Assembly: GCA_041629655.1 (NCBI GenBank)
Contig: JBFKMV010000020.1
Span: 1 to 42,147, forward strand
Source of the DNA: JBFKMV01 sp041629655
GTDB taxonomy: Bacteria; Acidobacteriota; Polarisedimenticolia; Polarisedimenticolales; Polarisedimenticolaceae
Reading direction: 5' to 3'
DNA: 42,147 bases
Position numbers and translations under genes: made by a program. The notes under the pieces were generated by a model. It saw nothing but the letters and a program-made list of their open reading frames with translations, ran no database searches and was not told where the DNA came from. Positions 25,832 to 35,676 of the stretch are shown here, in pieces; the first letter of the stretch is position 1, and each line of letters starts with the position of its first letter.

Positions 25832-25842
25832 TAACACTGTTA
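25832..25842. promoter_or_regulatory. TAACACTGTTA palindrome at the TetR gene start
   Basis: TAAC-ACT-GTTA is a perfect inverted repeat ending seven bases before the TetR ATG (25849). A TTGCGC at 25810-25815 lies 16 bases before TAACAC, so the palindrome may overlap the TetR promoter -10 and act in autoregulation. Confidence 0.45.
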
Positions 25843-25848
25843 GCCGTC

Positions 25849-26457
25849 ATGAGCTCGTTACGCGACAGGATCGCCGCGGCTGCCCAGGAGCTGTACCTGC
25901 GCGAGGGCGTCGAGGGCGTCTCGATGCGCAAGGTCGCCGAGCAGGTCGGCGTCAGCGCGCCCGCGATCTACAGACACTTCCAGAACAAGGACGAGCTGCT
26001 GGACGAGATCGTGATCAGCGGGCTGCGGATCCTGGAGGGTTACCTCCAGCCGGCCCTCGAGGCGCCCACGGCCCTCGCGCGGCTGAAGCGGCTGACCGAG
26101 CGCTATCTCGACTTCACGCTCGAGCAGCCGCGGTACTTCGACTTCGCCTTCCTGACCCCCAGCCGCAGCATCGGCCACCTCTCGGACGAGATCCAGAAGG
26201 GCAACTGGGCCACGTTCCAGCTCGCCGTGGGCCAGGTGGCGGCCTGCATCCAGGAAGGGCGGTTTCCCGAGGAGGACCCGCTGGAGACCGCGATCACGAT
26301 CTGGGCCGAGGTGCACGGCCTGGTGATCCTGTACCGGACCGGCCGGTTCGGGCTCGATCCCGCGATATTCCGCCGCATCTACTTCCGCTGCGTGGACCAC
26401 GTGCTGGAGGGCCTGATGGCCCGCCGGTCCCGCGGGCGCGGCTCGGACGCGGACTGA
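25849..26457 (+). CDS. TetR family transcriptional regulator with WHG-type C-terminal domain
   Basis: 202 residues. The helix-turn-helix is at about 22-45 (VEGVSMRKVAEQVGVS then APAIYRHFQNKDELLDEI), the classic TetR pattern. The C-terminal ligand domain contains TIWAEVHGLVILYRTGRF, the WHG signature. The ATG at 25849 fits the family length; an upstream ATG at 25765 would add 28 unlikely residues and run through the palindromes. It is divergent from the hopanoid run and next to palindromic sites, so control of itself and perhaps of that run is inferred. No strong Shine-Dalgarno is present. Confidence 0.93.
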   Translation: MSSLRDRIAAAAQELYLREGVEGVSMRKVAEQVGVSAPAIYRHFQNKDELLDEIVISGLRILEGYLQPALEAPTALARLKRLTERYLDFTLEQPRYFDFAFLTPSRSIGHLSDEIQKGNWATFQLAVGQVAACIQEGRFPEEDPLETAITIWAEVHGLVILYRTGRFGLDPAIFRRIYFRCVDHVLEGLMARRSRGRGSDAD

Positions 26458-26579
26458 GGCCGCGGCTCCGGACCACGCCGCAACGCCTGCAGCGCGAGCA
26501 CCACGCCATCGTTCGACGCCCGGCTGCGCCGTCCGGCACCGTGGTAGGATGAGCGGCCTTTTTGGGGGGTGGCGCGTTC

Positions 26580-28289
26580 ATGGAAAGCCTGCAGTCCCTG
26601 GCACAGAGCATCGCCGACCTGGTCAACGGGCTCCTCGGTCCGCCGGCCGACTTCCTCGAGCACTACGTCTGGGCCTGGCCCGAGGACGTGCCGCTGCTGG
26701 CGGTGGTGCTGCTGGGTACGGGGCTGTTCGTGACGTTGCGCCTGGCCTTCATCCAGCTGCGCGGGTTCCGGCACGCCATCGACATCACCCGCGGCGTCTA
26801 CGACAACCCCGAGGACGCCGGCGACCTGAAGCACTTCCAGGCGCTGACCACGGCGCTGTCGGCGACGGTCGGCATCGGCAACATCGCCGGGGTGGCGATC
26901 GCGATCCGCCTCGGCGGCCCCGGCGCGTTGTTCTGGATGTGGGTTACGGCGTTCTTCGGCATGGCCTTGAAGTACGCCGAGTGCACGCTGGCGCTGCGCT
27001 ACCGTAAGGTGCATCCCGACGGCTCGGTCTCGGGCGGGCCGATGTACTACATCGAGATGGGCCTCGGGCCGAAGTGGAAGTGGATGGCGATCGTGTTCGC
27101 CGCCTGCGGCGCGATCAGCTCGTTCGGCGGCGGTTGCATGAACCAGTCGAACACGCTGGCCGACCAGGTCCAGAGCAGCTTCGGCGTTCCGCCGGTCCTG
27201 ACCGGGCTGGTGTTCGCGTCGCTGGTGGCGCTGGTGATCATCGGCGGGATCCGCCGCATCGGCCGGGTGACGGCGATCCTCGCCCCGGGCATGGCGATCC
27301 TGTACGTCAGCGGCGCGCTGGTCGTGCTGGCGCTCTACGCCCGCGAGATCCCGGCCGGGCTCGGGCTGATCTTCAGCCAGGCTTTCGCTCCCGAGTCGCT
27401 GGTCGGCGGGGGCGCCGGCTCGCTGCTGCTGACGATGATGTGGGGCATCCGGCGCGGCCTGTTCAGCAACGAGGCCGGGCAGGGCAGCGCGCCGATCGCC
27501 CACGCCGCCGCGAAGACCAACTGGCCCGCGCGCGAAGGGCTGGTGGCGTCGCTCGGGCCGTTCATCGACACGCTGGTGATCTGCACCATGACCGGGCTGG
27601 TGATCGTGATGACCGGCTCGTTCAAGGACAAGGTCGAGCAGCAGTTCTCGCTGGCCGAGCTGGAGGGCATCGTGGCCCCGGCCCCCGAGGATTCGCGCCT
27701 GCTGGAGCTGCGCGAGCTGCGCGCCTCGGGCCCCGGCGCGTCGTTCGAGGTTCGCGACGGGAAGCCGCTGGGAGGCTCGTTCGTCTACTTCGACTCGTTC
27801 GTGCTCGATCCGGTGCTGACCGACACCGGGGGCCGGCCCTGGAACGGCAACCTGGCGGTCGCCGTCGACGGCACGTTGACGCAGGCCGGCGGGAGCGACG
27901 CGCCGACGATTCGCGGCGCGGCGTTGCTGACCGGCGCCCCGATGACCGCGCGCGGCTTCATGAAGGGCCTGCCCGGGACCTGGGGCAACCTGATCGTGAC
28001 CCTGGCCGTGGTGCTGTTCGCCGTCTCGACGGGCATCTCGTGGTCGTACTACGGGGACCGCACCGTCGAGTACCTGTTCGGATACCGTGCGATCAAGCCC
28101 TACCGCTGGGTGTTCGTGGCGTTCTTCTTCCTCGGATCGATCCTGCCGCTGCGGGCGGTCTGGACCTTCGGCGACGTGGCGTTGGGGCTGATGTCGTTCC
28201 CCAACCTGATCGCCCTGGTGCTGCTGACCGGCAAGGTGGTCCAGATGACGAAGGAGTACTACGCTGTCGAGCACAAGCCGTATCGTTAG
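26580..28289 (+). CDS. Alanine/glycine:cation symporter (AGCS) family protein with extra loop
   Basis: 569 residues, against roughly 450-500 usual for this family. Typical AGCS sequences are present: FQALTTALSATVGIGNIAGVA, SGGPMYYIEMGLG, RRGLFSNEAGQGSAPIAHAAA and GISWSYYGDRTVEYLFG. These sodium- or proton-coupled carriers import small neutral amino acids across the inner membrane. Between about 345 and 458 is a hydrophilic insert (SFVYFDSFVLDP, NGNLAVAVDGTLTQAGG and so on) separating two late helices, probably outside the membrane. A GGGGGG run lies ten bases before the ATG. Confidence 0.92.
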   Translation: MESLQSLAQSIADLVNGLLGPPADFLEHYVWAWPEDVPLLAVVLLGTGLFVTLRLAFIQLRGFRHAIDITRGVYDNPEDAGDLKHFQALTTALSATVGIGNIAGVAIAIRLGGPGALFWMWVTAFFGMALKYAECTLALRYRKVHPDGSVSGGPMYYIEMGLGPKWKWMAIVFAACGAISSFGGGCMNQSNTLADQVQSSFGVPPVLTGLVFASLVALVIIGGIRRIGRVTAILAPGMAILYVSGALVVLALYAREIPAGLGLIFSQAFAPESLVGGGAGSLLLTMMWGIRRGLFSNEAGQGSAPIAHAAAKTNWPAREGLVASLGPFIDTLVICTMTGLVIVMTGSFKDKVEQQFSLAELEGIVAPAPEDSRLLELRELRASGPGASFEVRDGKPLGGSFVYFDSFVLDPVLTDTGGRPWNGNLAVAVDGTLTQAGGSDAPTIRGAALLTGAPMTARGFMKGLPGTWGNLIVTLAVVLFAVSTGISWSYYGDRTVEYLFGYRAIKPYRWVFVAFFFLGSILPLRAVWTFGDVALGLMSFPNLIALVLLTGKVVQMTKEYYAVEHKPYR

Positions 28290-28337
28290 GCTCCGGACGG
28301 CCGGTCCGGCGGCGGACGGCTGACGGAGGCTGATCCG

Positions 28338-30404
<2,067 letters not shown>

Positions 30405-30415
30405 GCGGGTCGGCC

Positions 30416-31216
30416 CTGTACGAACCAGAGCTCCGGCGCCTGGCGTCGCACAAGCGTATCGCGTCGCTGTTCCTGTTGCCGCAGTGCGACATGAGCTGTC
30501 CGTTCTGCGCCAGCGAGACCGGTTTCTCCGCGATGACGTTCGAGCAGGCGCAAACGCTGCTCGAGGAGCTCGCGGCGCGCGGCCTGCGCAACGTCGTGCT
30601 GGGCGGCGGTGAGCCGCTCCTGTGGCCGCACGGCGTCGAGCGGCTGGGCCGGCGCGCCCGCGAGCTGGGCTTTGTGGTCCAGGTCTGCACCAACGGCGCC
30701 TCGCTGCCCGCGGGGTTCGAGCGCGTCGAGGGGATCGACCGCTACATCCTGCCGCTGGAGTCGATGGACCCGGCGCGGCACGATCCGCTGCGGCGGCACC
30801 GCGACGGCCACCACCGGATCGTGCTCGAGCGCATCCGCAAGCTGGCGGGCAGCGGGCGGGAGCTGACGGTCTCGACGGTGCTGACCCGCGAGAACATCGA
30901 CGAGCTTCCCGCGATCGCCGAATACCTGGCCAGGGCGCGACGCGACGGGGTCGCGCTCCACGCCTGGCACCTCTACCGCTTCCTGCCGGTCGGACGCGGG
31001 GGAGCGCGCAACGCCGAGCGGCTGGAGGTGGCGCGCGAGTCGTTCGCCCGCGCCTGCGCCGCGGTCAAGCGGCTCGACCTCGGCTTCCCGGTCTACCGCC
31101 GCGACAACATGCTGCGCTCCAGCAGCGTCGAGTTCTTCTGGTTCGACGGGGCACGGCTGCGGCTCGGCAGCCGGGCGCTCGAGACGGTCACGCCCCGGCG
31201 GGGCGGTGCAGGATGA
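30416..31216 (+). CDS. Radical SAM protein, start codon unusual
   Basis: About 266 residues if begun at CTG 30416. The cluster motif is C24-x3-C28-x2-C31 in QCDMSCPFC, and LGGGEPLLWPHG is the SAM-binding GGE region. No C-terminal auxiliary-cluster (SPASM) Cys set is seen. No ATG, GTG or TTG occurs in frame between the S9 peptidase stop and the first Cys; CTG 30416, eleven bases after that stop and preceded by GGCGGGT, is the best guess. The ATG in CDMSC is too late, as it would remove an essential Cys. The substrate is unknown. Its 3' end overlaps the convergent methyltransferase gene by 29 bases. Confidence 0.75.
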   Translation: MYEPELRRLASHKRIASLFLLPQCDMSCPFCASETGFSAMTFEQAQTLLEELAARGLRNVVLGGGEPLLWPHGVERLGRRARELGFVVQVCTNGASLPAGFERVEGIDRYILPLESMDPARHDPLRRHRDGHHRIVLERIRKLAGSGRELTVSTVLTRENIDELPAIAEYLARARRDGVALHAWHLYRFLPVGRGGARNAERLEVARESFARACAAVKRLDLGFPVYRRDNMLRSSSVEFFWFDGARLRLGSRALETVTPRRGGAG

Positions 31217-31886
31217 TCACGTCGTGCGCGACCACGGCGCGGGGCCGCTCGCGGAGCCGATGCGCGACGCGTTCGCCGCACAGGTAGCCCAGCACGCGCC
31301 GGGCCTGCTCGGGGGAGGGAAAGCGCAGCTCCGTCTCCACGCGCTCGAGCAGCCGGAACCCCGCCTCCACGAGCCGCTCGACGCGCGCGCGCTCGACCGC
31401 GGCGCGGCGTCCGCGCAGCTCCTGGAACTCGCTCTCCCAGTGGTTCTCCAGCAGCCACACCCCGCCGCCGTCGCCGCGGAGCACCCGCTGCAGCTCGCCC
31501 AGCGCAGCGCGCTGCACCGCGGGGCGCAGGTTGACCACGACCCAGGCCGCGATCGCGTGGTCCACGGAGGCGTCGGCCAGCGGAAGCCGCTCGGCGAGAC
31601 CGCAGACCAGTCGCGTTCGGGGCGCCGGGCGCGCCAGCGCGCGCCGCGCCAGCGCCAGCATCGGCGGGCTGCGCTCGAGCCCCAGGTACAGCCCGGCGTG
31701 CGGCGCCAGCCGCGCCGTGTAACGTCCCGTGCCGCAGCCGATCTCCAGCACCGCGGAGCCCGCGAGCGCGGCGTGCCGGAGCAGCCGGTTCACGACGCGG
31801 TCTTCGGGATCCTCCGCGCGCGTGAACGCGTCGAAGATCTCGGGCGCCTCGGTGTAGGCGCGGTTCCATTGCTCGACGGGTGTCAT
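31188..31886 (-). CDS. Class I SAM-dependent methyltransferase
   Basis: 232 residues. Motif I is VLEIGCGTGRYTARL (about 46-60), the acidic motif follows as LYLGLERS, then LPLADASVDHAIAAWVVVNL and LGELQRVLRGDGGGVWLLEN, the usual order of small-molecule or ubiquinone/menaquinone-type methyltransferases. The C-terminal part is Arg-rich. Its start overlaps the etfA stop (ATGA), so it is probably cotranslated with the electron-transfer genes. Substrate unknown; a quinone or a CoA-linked compound is possible. Confidence 0.88.
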   Translation of the reverse strand: MTPVEQWNRAYTEAPEIFDAFTRAEDPEDRVVNRLLRHAALAGSAVLEIGCGTGRYTARLAPHAGLYLGLERSPPMLALARRALARPAPRTRLVCGLAERLPLADASVDHAIAAWVVVNLRPAVQRAALGELQRVLRGDGGGVWLLENHWESEFQELRGRRAAVERARVERLVEAGFRLLERVETELRFPSPEQARRVLGYLCGERVAHRLRERPRAVVAHDVIILHRPAGA

Positions 31887-32842
31887 GACGGTCCGGATTC
31901 CAGCGCGCGCACCAGGGCCGGGATCAGCTCGTACAGATCGCCGACGATCCGGTAGTCGGCGTGCTCCATGATCGGCGCCCGCGGGTCGCGGTTGATCGCG
32001 ACGACCGTGCCCGAGCCCCGCATCCCCACCACGTGCTCGATCTGGCCCGAGACGCCGCAGGCGATGTAGAGCCGGGGCTTCACCGTCTGCCCGGACAGCC
32101 CGACCTTGAGATCGACCGGCAGCCAGCCCAGGTCGTCGGTGAGCGGACGGGTGGCCGCCAGCGCGCCTCCCAGGGCGGCCGCCAGCTGCTCGACCAGCGG
32201 CAGATCGTCGCGCTTGGCGAGCCCGCGTCCGACGCACACGATGGTGGCGGCCCGGTCCAGCTCGACCCGGCTCCGGCGTCTCGGCTCGGTCGCCAGCACC
32301 CGCGTGCCGTTCGCGGTCGTGTCGAGACGCAGGCGCTCGGTGTCGCCGGTCGCCCGGGCCAGCCGCGGCGGCGGGTCGTGGCGGCCCGGCCGGATCGTGG
32401 CGATCGCGGGCCGCTTGACGAACGACTGTCGGGTCACGAAGCCGCCCAGGCAGTTCCGCTCCACCGTCACCTCGTCGCCCGCCGCCTCGATCGAGAGGCA
32501 CTCCGAGGCGCAGCCGACGCCGAGATCCTGCGCCAGCCGCGCGGCGACCTCGGTGCCGTGGATCGTGGCCCCGATCAGCACGATCGACGGCCGCAGCCGC
32601 GCGACGGCGCGACCGAGCGCCGCCGCATGGCTCGCGGCGTCGCCCTGCGGGGAGACCCCCTCGATCTGCAGCACCCGTCCCGCGCCGTGCGCCAGCGGCT
32701 CCGCGGCGTCGTGGTTCCCGATCGAGACCGTCGAGATCTCCAGGCGGCCGGCTCGCGCCAGGTCACACGCGGGCGCCAGCAGCTCCAGCACGACGTCCGG
32801 CCGCTCCGAGTAGACGCAGATGCCCGAACGCTCGTCGCTCAT
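31883..32842 (-). CDS. etfA: Electron transfer flavoprotein alpha subunit
   Basis: 319 residues. The C-terminal FAD domain is diagnostic: VGLSGQTVKPRLYIACGVSG, QIEHVVGMRGSGTVVAINRDP and PIMEHADYRIVGDLYELIP. The N-terminal domain is less conserved. It pairs with EtfB to carry electrons from acyl-CoA dehydrogenases to the membrane. Overlapping starts and stops link it with etfB upstream and a methyltransferase downstream. Confidence 0.95.
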   Translation of the reverse strand: MSDERSGICVYSERPDVVLELLAPACDLARAGRLEISTVSIGNHDAAEPLAHGAGRVLQIEGVSPQGDAASHAAALGRAVARLRPSIVLIGATIHGTEVAARLAQDLGVGCASECLSIEAAGDEVTVERNCLGGFVTRQSFVKRPAIATIRPGRHDPPPRLARATGDTERLRLDTTANGTRVLATEPRRRSRVELDRAATIVCVGRGLAKRDDLPLVEQLAAALGGALAATRPLTDDLGWLPVDLKVGLSGQTVKPRLYIACGVSGQIEHVVGMRGSGTVVAINRDPRAPIMEHADYRIVGDLYELIPALVRALESGPS

Positions 32843-33645
32843 CGCGCACCCACCACGCCGTCCCGGGACAGCTCGCGCACCAGCGTCGCGGCCGTCTCGG
32901 CCGCGGACTCCCCGTCGAGGGTCCGGTGCTTGCGGTTCGTCGGCGGGGCGGCGACGCCTCGCGTGAGAAGCCCCGCCATCGCGGCGGCCGACGATCCGGC
33001 GGGCAGACCCAGGTCTTCCGGCCGCCAGGTGACGACCGGCTTGCTCGAGGCGCCCATGATCTGGAGCACCGCGGGGAGACGCGGCTCGTTGGTCTCCTGG
33101 CCCACGGTGACCAGCGCGGGAAGCGGCGCCTCGACGGTTTCCCGGCGATCCTCCAGCGACCGCTGCACCTCGACCCGGTCGCGCTCCAGCTCGATCCGGG
33201 TCACGTGCGTCAACGAGGCGATCCCGAGCTGCTGGGCCACACGCGGTCCGACCTGGCGACTGTACTGATCGATCGAGCCGTCGCCGCACACGACCAGCCG
33301 CCATGCGCCGAGCTTGCGCAGCGCCGCGGCCAGGAGCGTGGCCGTCGCCAGCGCGTCGGCCCGGTCCGCCGTCGGGTCGAGCACCAGGCGCAGCTCGTCG
33401 GCTCCCATCGCCAGCGCCTTGAGCAGCAGCTCCCGCGGCGGCTCCGCGCTGGCCAGGCTGAGCGCGACGACCCGGTCACCGTGTTGCTCCTTGAGCCGCA
33501 CCGCGGCCTCGAGCGCATTCTCGTCGAACGTGCTGATACGGCTCGGGACCCCCTCCCACCTGGGTTCGCCGGTCTCGGGGTCGGCACGCAGCTGGGCCGT
33601 GTCGACGGTGATCTTCGTGCAGACGGCGATCGTGGATCCGCTCAT
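32839..33645 (-). CDS. etfB: Electron transfer flavoprotein beta subunit
   Basis: 268 residues. Seen: ISTFDENALEAAVRLKEQHG, ALAMGADELRLV, VVCGDGSIDQYSRQVGPRVAQQLG and PALVTVGQETNEPRLPAVLQIMGASSKP, which together define the beta subunit. It binds AMP or, in some subgroups, a second FAD. Its start overlaps the oxidoreductase stop (ATGA). The C-terminal 50 residues are Ala-rich. Confidence 0.95.
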   Translation of the reverse strand: MSGSTIAVCTKITVDTAQLRADPETGEPRWEGVPSRISTFDENALEAAVRLKEQHGDRVVALSLASAEPPRELLLKALAMGADELRLVLDPTADRADALATATLLAAALRKLGAWRLVVCGDGSIDQYSRQVGPRVAQQLGIASLTHVTRIELERDRVEVQRSLEDRRETVEAPLPALVTVGQETNEPRLPAVLQIMGASSKPVVTWRPEDLGLPAGSSAAAMAGLLTRGVAAPPTNRKHRTLDGESAAETAATLVRELSRDGVVGAR

Positions 33646-35669
33646 CGCGTGCCCGTCTCCCGGGGGCCCAGCGAGTCGGCGACCAGCTCGGCCAGGTCCC
33701 GGACCTGCATCGCGTCGCCGGCTCCGGCGGCCGCCGTCGCGTCCTCGAGCATCCGCAGGCAGTAGGGACATTCCACCGCCAGCACCCCGGCGCCCGAGGC
33801 CAGCGCCTCGCGCGAGCGCCGCGCCGCTATGCTCTCCCGGCGTGGGACGTCGAACCAGTAGTTCGCCCCTCCGGCGCCGCAGCAGAAGCTGCGACCGGCG
33901 CGCTGCGGCAGCTCGGCGCGGGCAAGCCCCGGGACCGCGTCGAGGGCGCGGCGCGGCTCGCGCGTCACGCCGTTGATCCGGCCGAGGTAGCAGGCGTCGT
34001 GCAGCGCCACGCGCTGCGCCAGTGGTCGGGTCGGGACCAGCTTGCCCTCGCGGAGCAACGCGTCGATCAGGGCGGCGTGGTGGATCACCTCGACGCGCGC
34101 TCCGAACCGCGGATACTCGTTGCGCAGCGTGTTGTAGCAGTGCGCGCAGTGCGTCAGCACGCGCCGGACCCCGTACTTCTCGAAGGTCGCGATGTTCCGG
34201 AGCGCCAGCTCCTGGAACCGGCCCTCCTCTCCCGCGCGGCGGGCGACGTCGCCGGTGCAATTCTCCTCGGCGCCCAGCACCCCGGCCCGCACGCCCGCCT
34301 GCTCAAGGATCCGCACCACGGCCCGGGCCACCCCGCGGGAGCGGGGGTCGTAGGTCGCCGCGCAGCCGATCCAGTACACGAGGTCCGGTCGCGGGTCCTC
34401 GGCCAGCGTCCGCAGCCCCAGCTCTGCGGCGACGCGCTCGCGGTCGGCGAGCGGGGCGCCGTACGGATTACCGGTCCGGGCCAGGTTCGCCAGCATCTCC
34501 GCCACCTTGCCGGTGAGCCGTCCCGCGGCGGCGCGCTCCCGCCGCAGCTCGACGACGAACGTCGCGGGATCGATCGCCACGGGGCAGGCCCGGGCGCACG
34601 CGCCGCACAGCGTGCAGGCCCAGACCGACTCCCCGGTCGCCGCCGCCTCGGAGAATCCTGCGTCGGCGGCAGGGCGGTCGACCTCGCGCGCGAGCGCCTG
34701 GACCAGCTCGCGCGGCGAGAGCGTGGTTCCCGTCGCGTGGGCCGGGCAGACCTCCTCGCAGCGCCCGCAGTCGGTGCAGGCCCGCAGGGCCAGCCGGTCC
34801 CGCCGGTGGAAGTCCGCGATCGATCGCGCGCCGACGCGGACGTCGAAGTTGCCGGTGCGCACCAGCTCGGCCAGCTCGAACGGCGTACGCAGCGTTCCCG
34901 GCGTGCCCCCGTCGGAAAGCAAGAGGTGTAACGGCGCGAGCAGGCTGTGGAACAGGCGCGTGTACGGGATGGCGGCGAGCAGGCCGAACGCGGCCAGCGC
35001 GTGGCTCCACCACAGCACGCCGTAGGCCAGCAGCCCGGACCGGCCCGAGGCCCCGGCGGCTTCGAACAACGGCGCCAGGGCGCCGCCGACGAACGCGCCC
35101 GGGTCCGGGTCCGCCGGTTCGAGGCCGAGTCGCAGCCCCTCCAGGGCGAACCCGCTGGCCCCGATGAACAGCAACGCCAGCAACAGCGGGACGACCCCGC
35201 GCGCCGGAACCGCCGCGCGCGACGACGGTCCCAGCCGCCGGGCCAGCGCCGCCAGCACTCCGGCCAGAAACGCCAGGCCGGACAGGTCGAGTGCGGCCTG
35301 GAAGATCGTGTTGCCCGCACCGGCCAGCAGCGGCCGCCCGAGCGGCGCCAGCACGTAGACCTCGGCGAACAGCATCAGGTCGCCGAGCAACAGAACCAGA
35401 AAGCCCCAGAAGATTGCGGCGTGCGCGCCGCCGGAAAACGGCCGCTCCAGGACCTTGCGCTGCAGCAGCGCGTCCGACAGCAGCCGGCGCAGTCTGCGGC
35501 CGCGCCCGACCGCCGGCCGTCCCGGGTCCGCGGCCGCCGACCCGTTCCAGCCGATGCGGTGCAGGCCCCGGCGCAGGCCGAGCGCGAACACGACGAGGAA
35601 GGGCACGAACGCCGCGTAGAACGCGAGCGCCGTGCCCTCCGGCAGCAGCCTGAAGCCCCCGGGGCTCAT
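33642..35669 (-). CDS. EtfD-like membrane Fe-S oxidoreductase
   Basis: 675 residues. The N-terminal half carries about five to six membrane helices of the NarI/heterodisulfide reductase gamma type. Two 4Fe-4S motifs follow (CTDCGRCEEVCP and CTLCGACARACP), then two CCG domains (ending HCAHCYNTLRNEYP and CCGAGGANYWFD, with HDACYLGR between). This layout matches the membrane partner that passes electrons from ETF to menaquinone. Its place between the acyl-CoA dehydrogenase and etfBA supports that role. Direction of flow in vivo is not shown by sequence. Confidence 0.92.
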   Translation of the reverse strand: MSPGGFRLLPEGTALAFYAAFVPFLVVFALGLRRGLHRIGWNGSAAADPGRPAVGRGRRLRRLLSDALLQRKVLERPFSGGAHAAIFWGFLVLLLGDLMLFAEVYVLAPLGRPLLAGAGNTIFQAALDLSGLAFLAGVLAALARRLGPSSRAAVPARGVVPLLLALLFIGASGFALEGLRLGLEPADPDPGAFVGGALAPLFEAAGASGRSGLLAYGVLWWSHALAAFGLLAAIPYTRLFHSLLAPLHLLLSDGGTPGTLRTPFELAELVRTGNFDVRVGARSIADFHRRDRLALRACTDCGRCEEVCPAHATGTTLSPRELVQALAREVDRPAADAGFSEAAATGESVWACTLCGACARACPVAIDPATFVVELRRERAAAGRLTGKVAEMLANLARTGNPYGAPLADRERVAAELGLRTLAEDPRPDLVYWIGCAATYDPRSRGVARAVVRILEQAGVRAGVLGAEENCTGDVARRAGEEGRFQELALRNIATFEKYGVRRVLTHCAHCYNTLRNEYPRFGARVEVIHHAALIDALLREGKLVPTRPLAQRVALHDACYLGRINGVTREPRRALDAVPGLARAELPQRAGRSFCCGAGGANYWFDVPRRESIAARRSREALASGAGVLAVECPYCLRMLEDATAAAGAGDAMQVRDLAELVADSLGPRETGTR

Positions 35670-35676
35670 CCGGCCC

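Noticed and set aside
28286..28330. Small CCGGAC/GTCCGG inverted repeat as a terminator after the symporter gene
   Set aside because: The stem is only six base pairs with no T-run, and the next gene follows within 50 bases.
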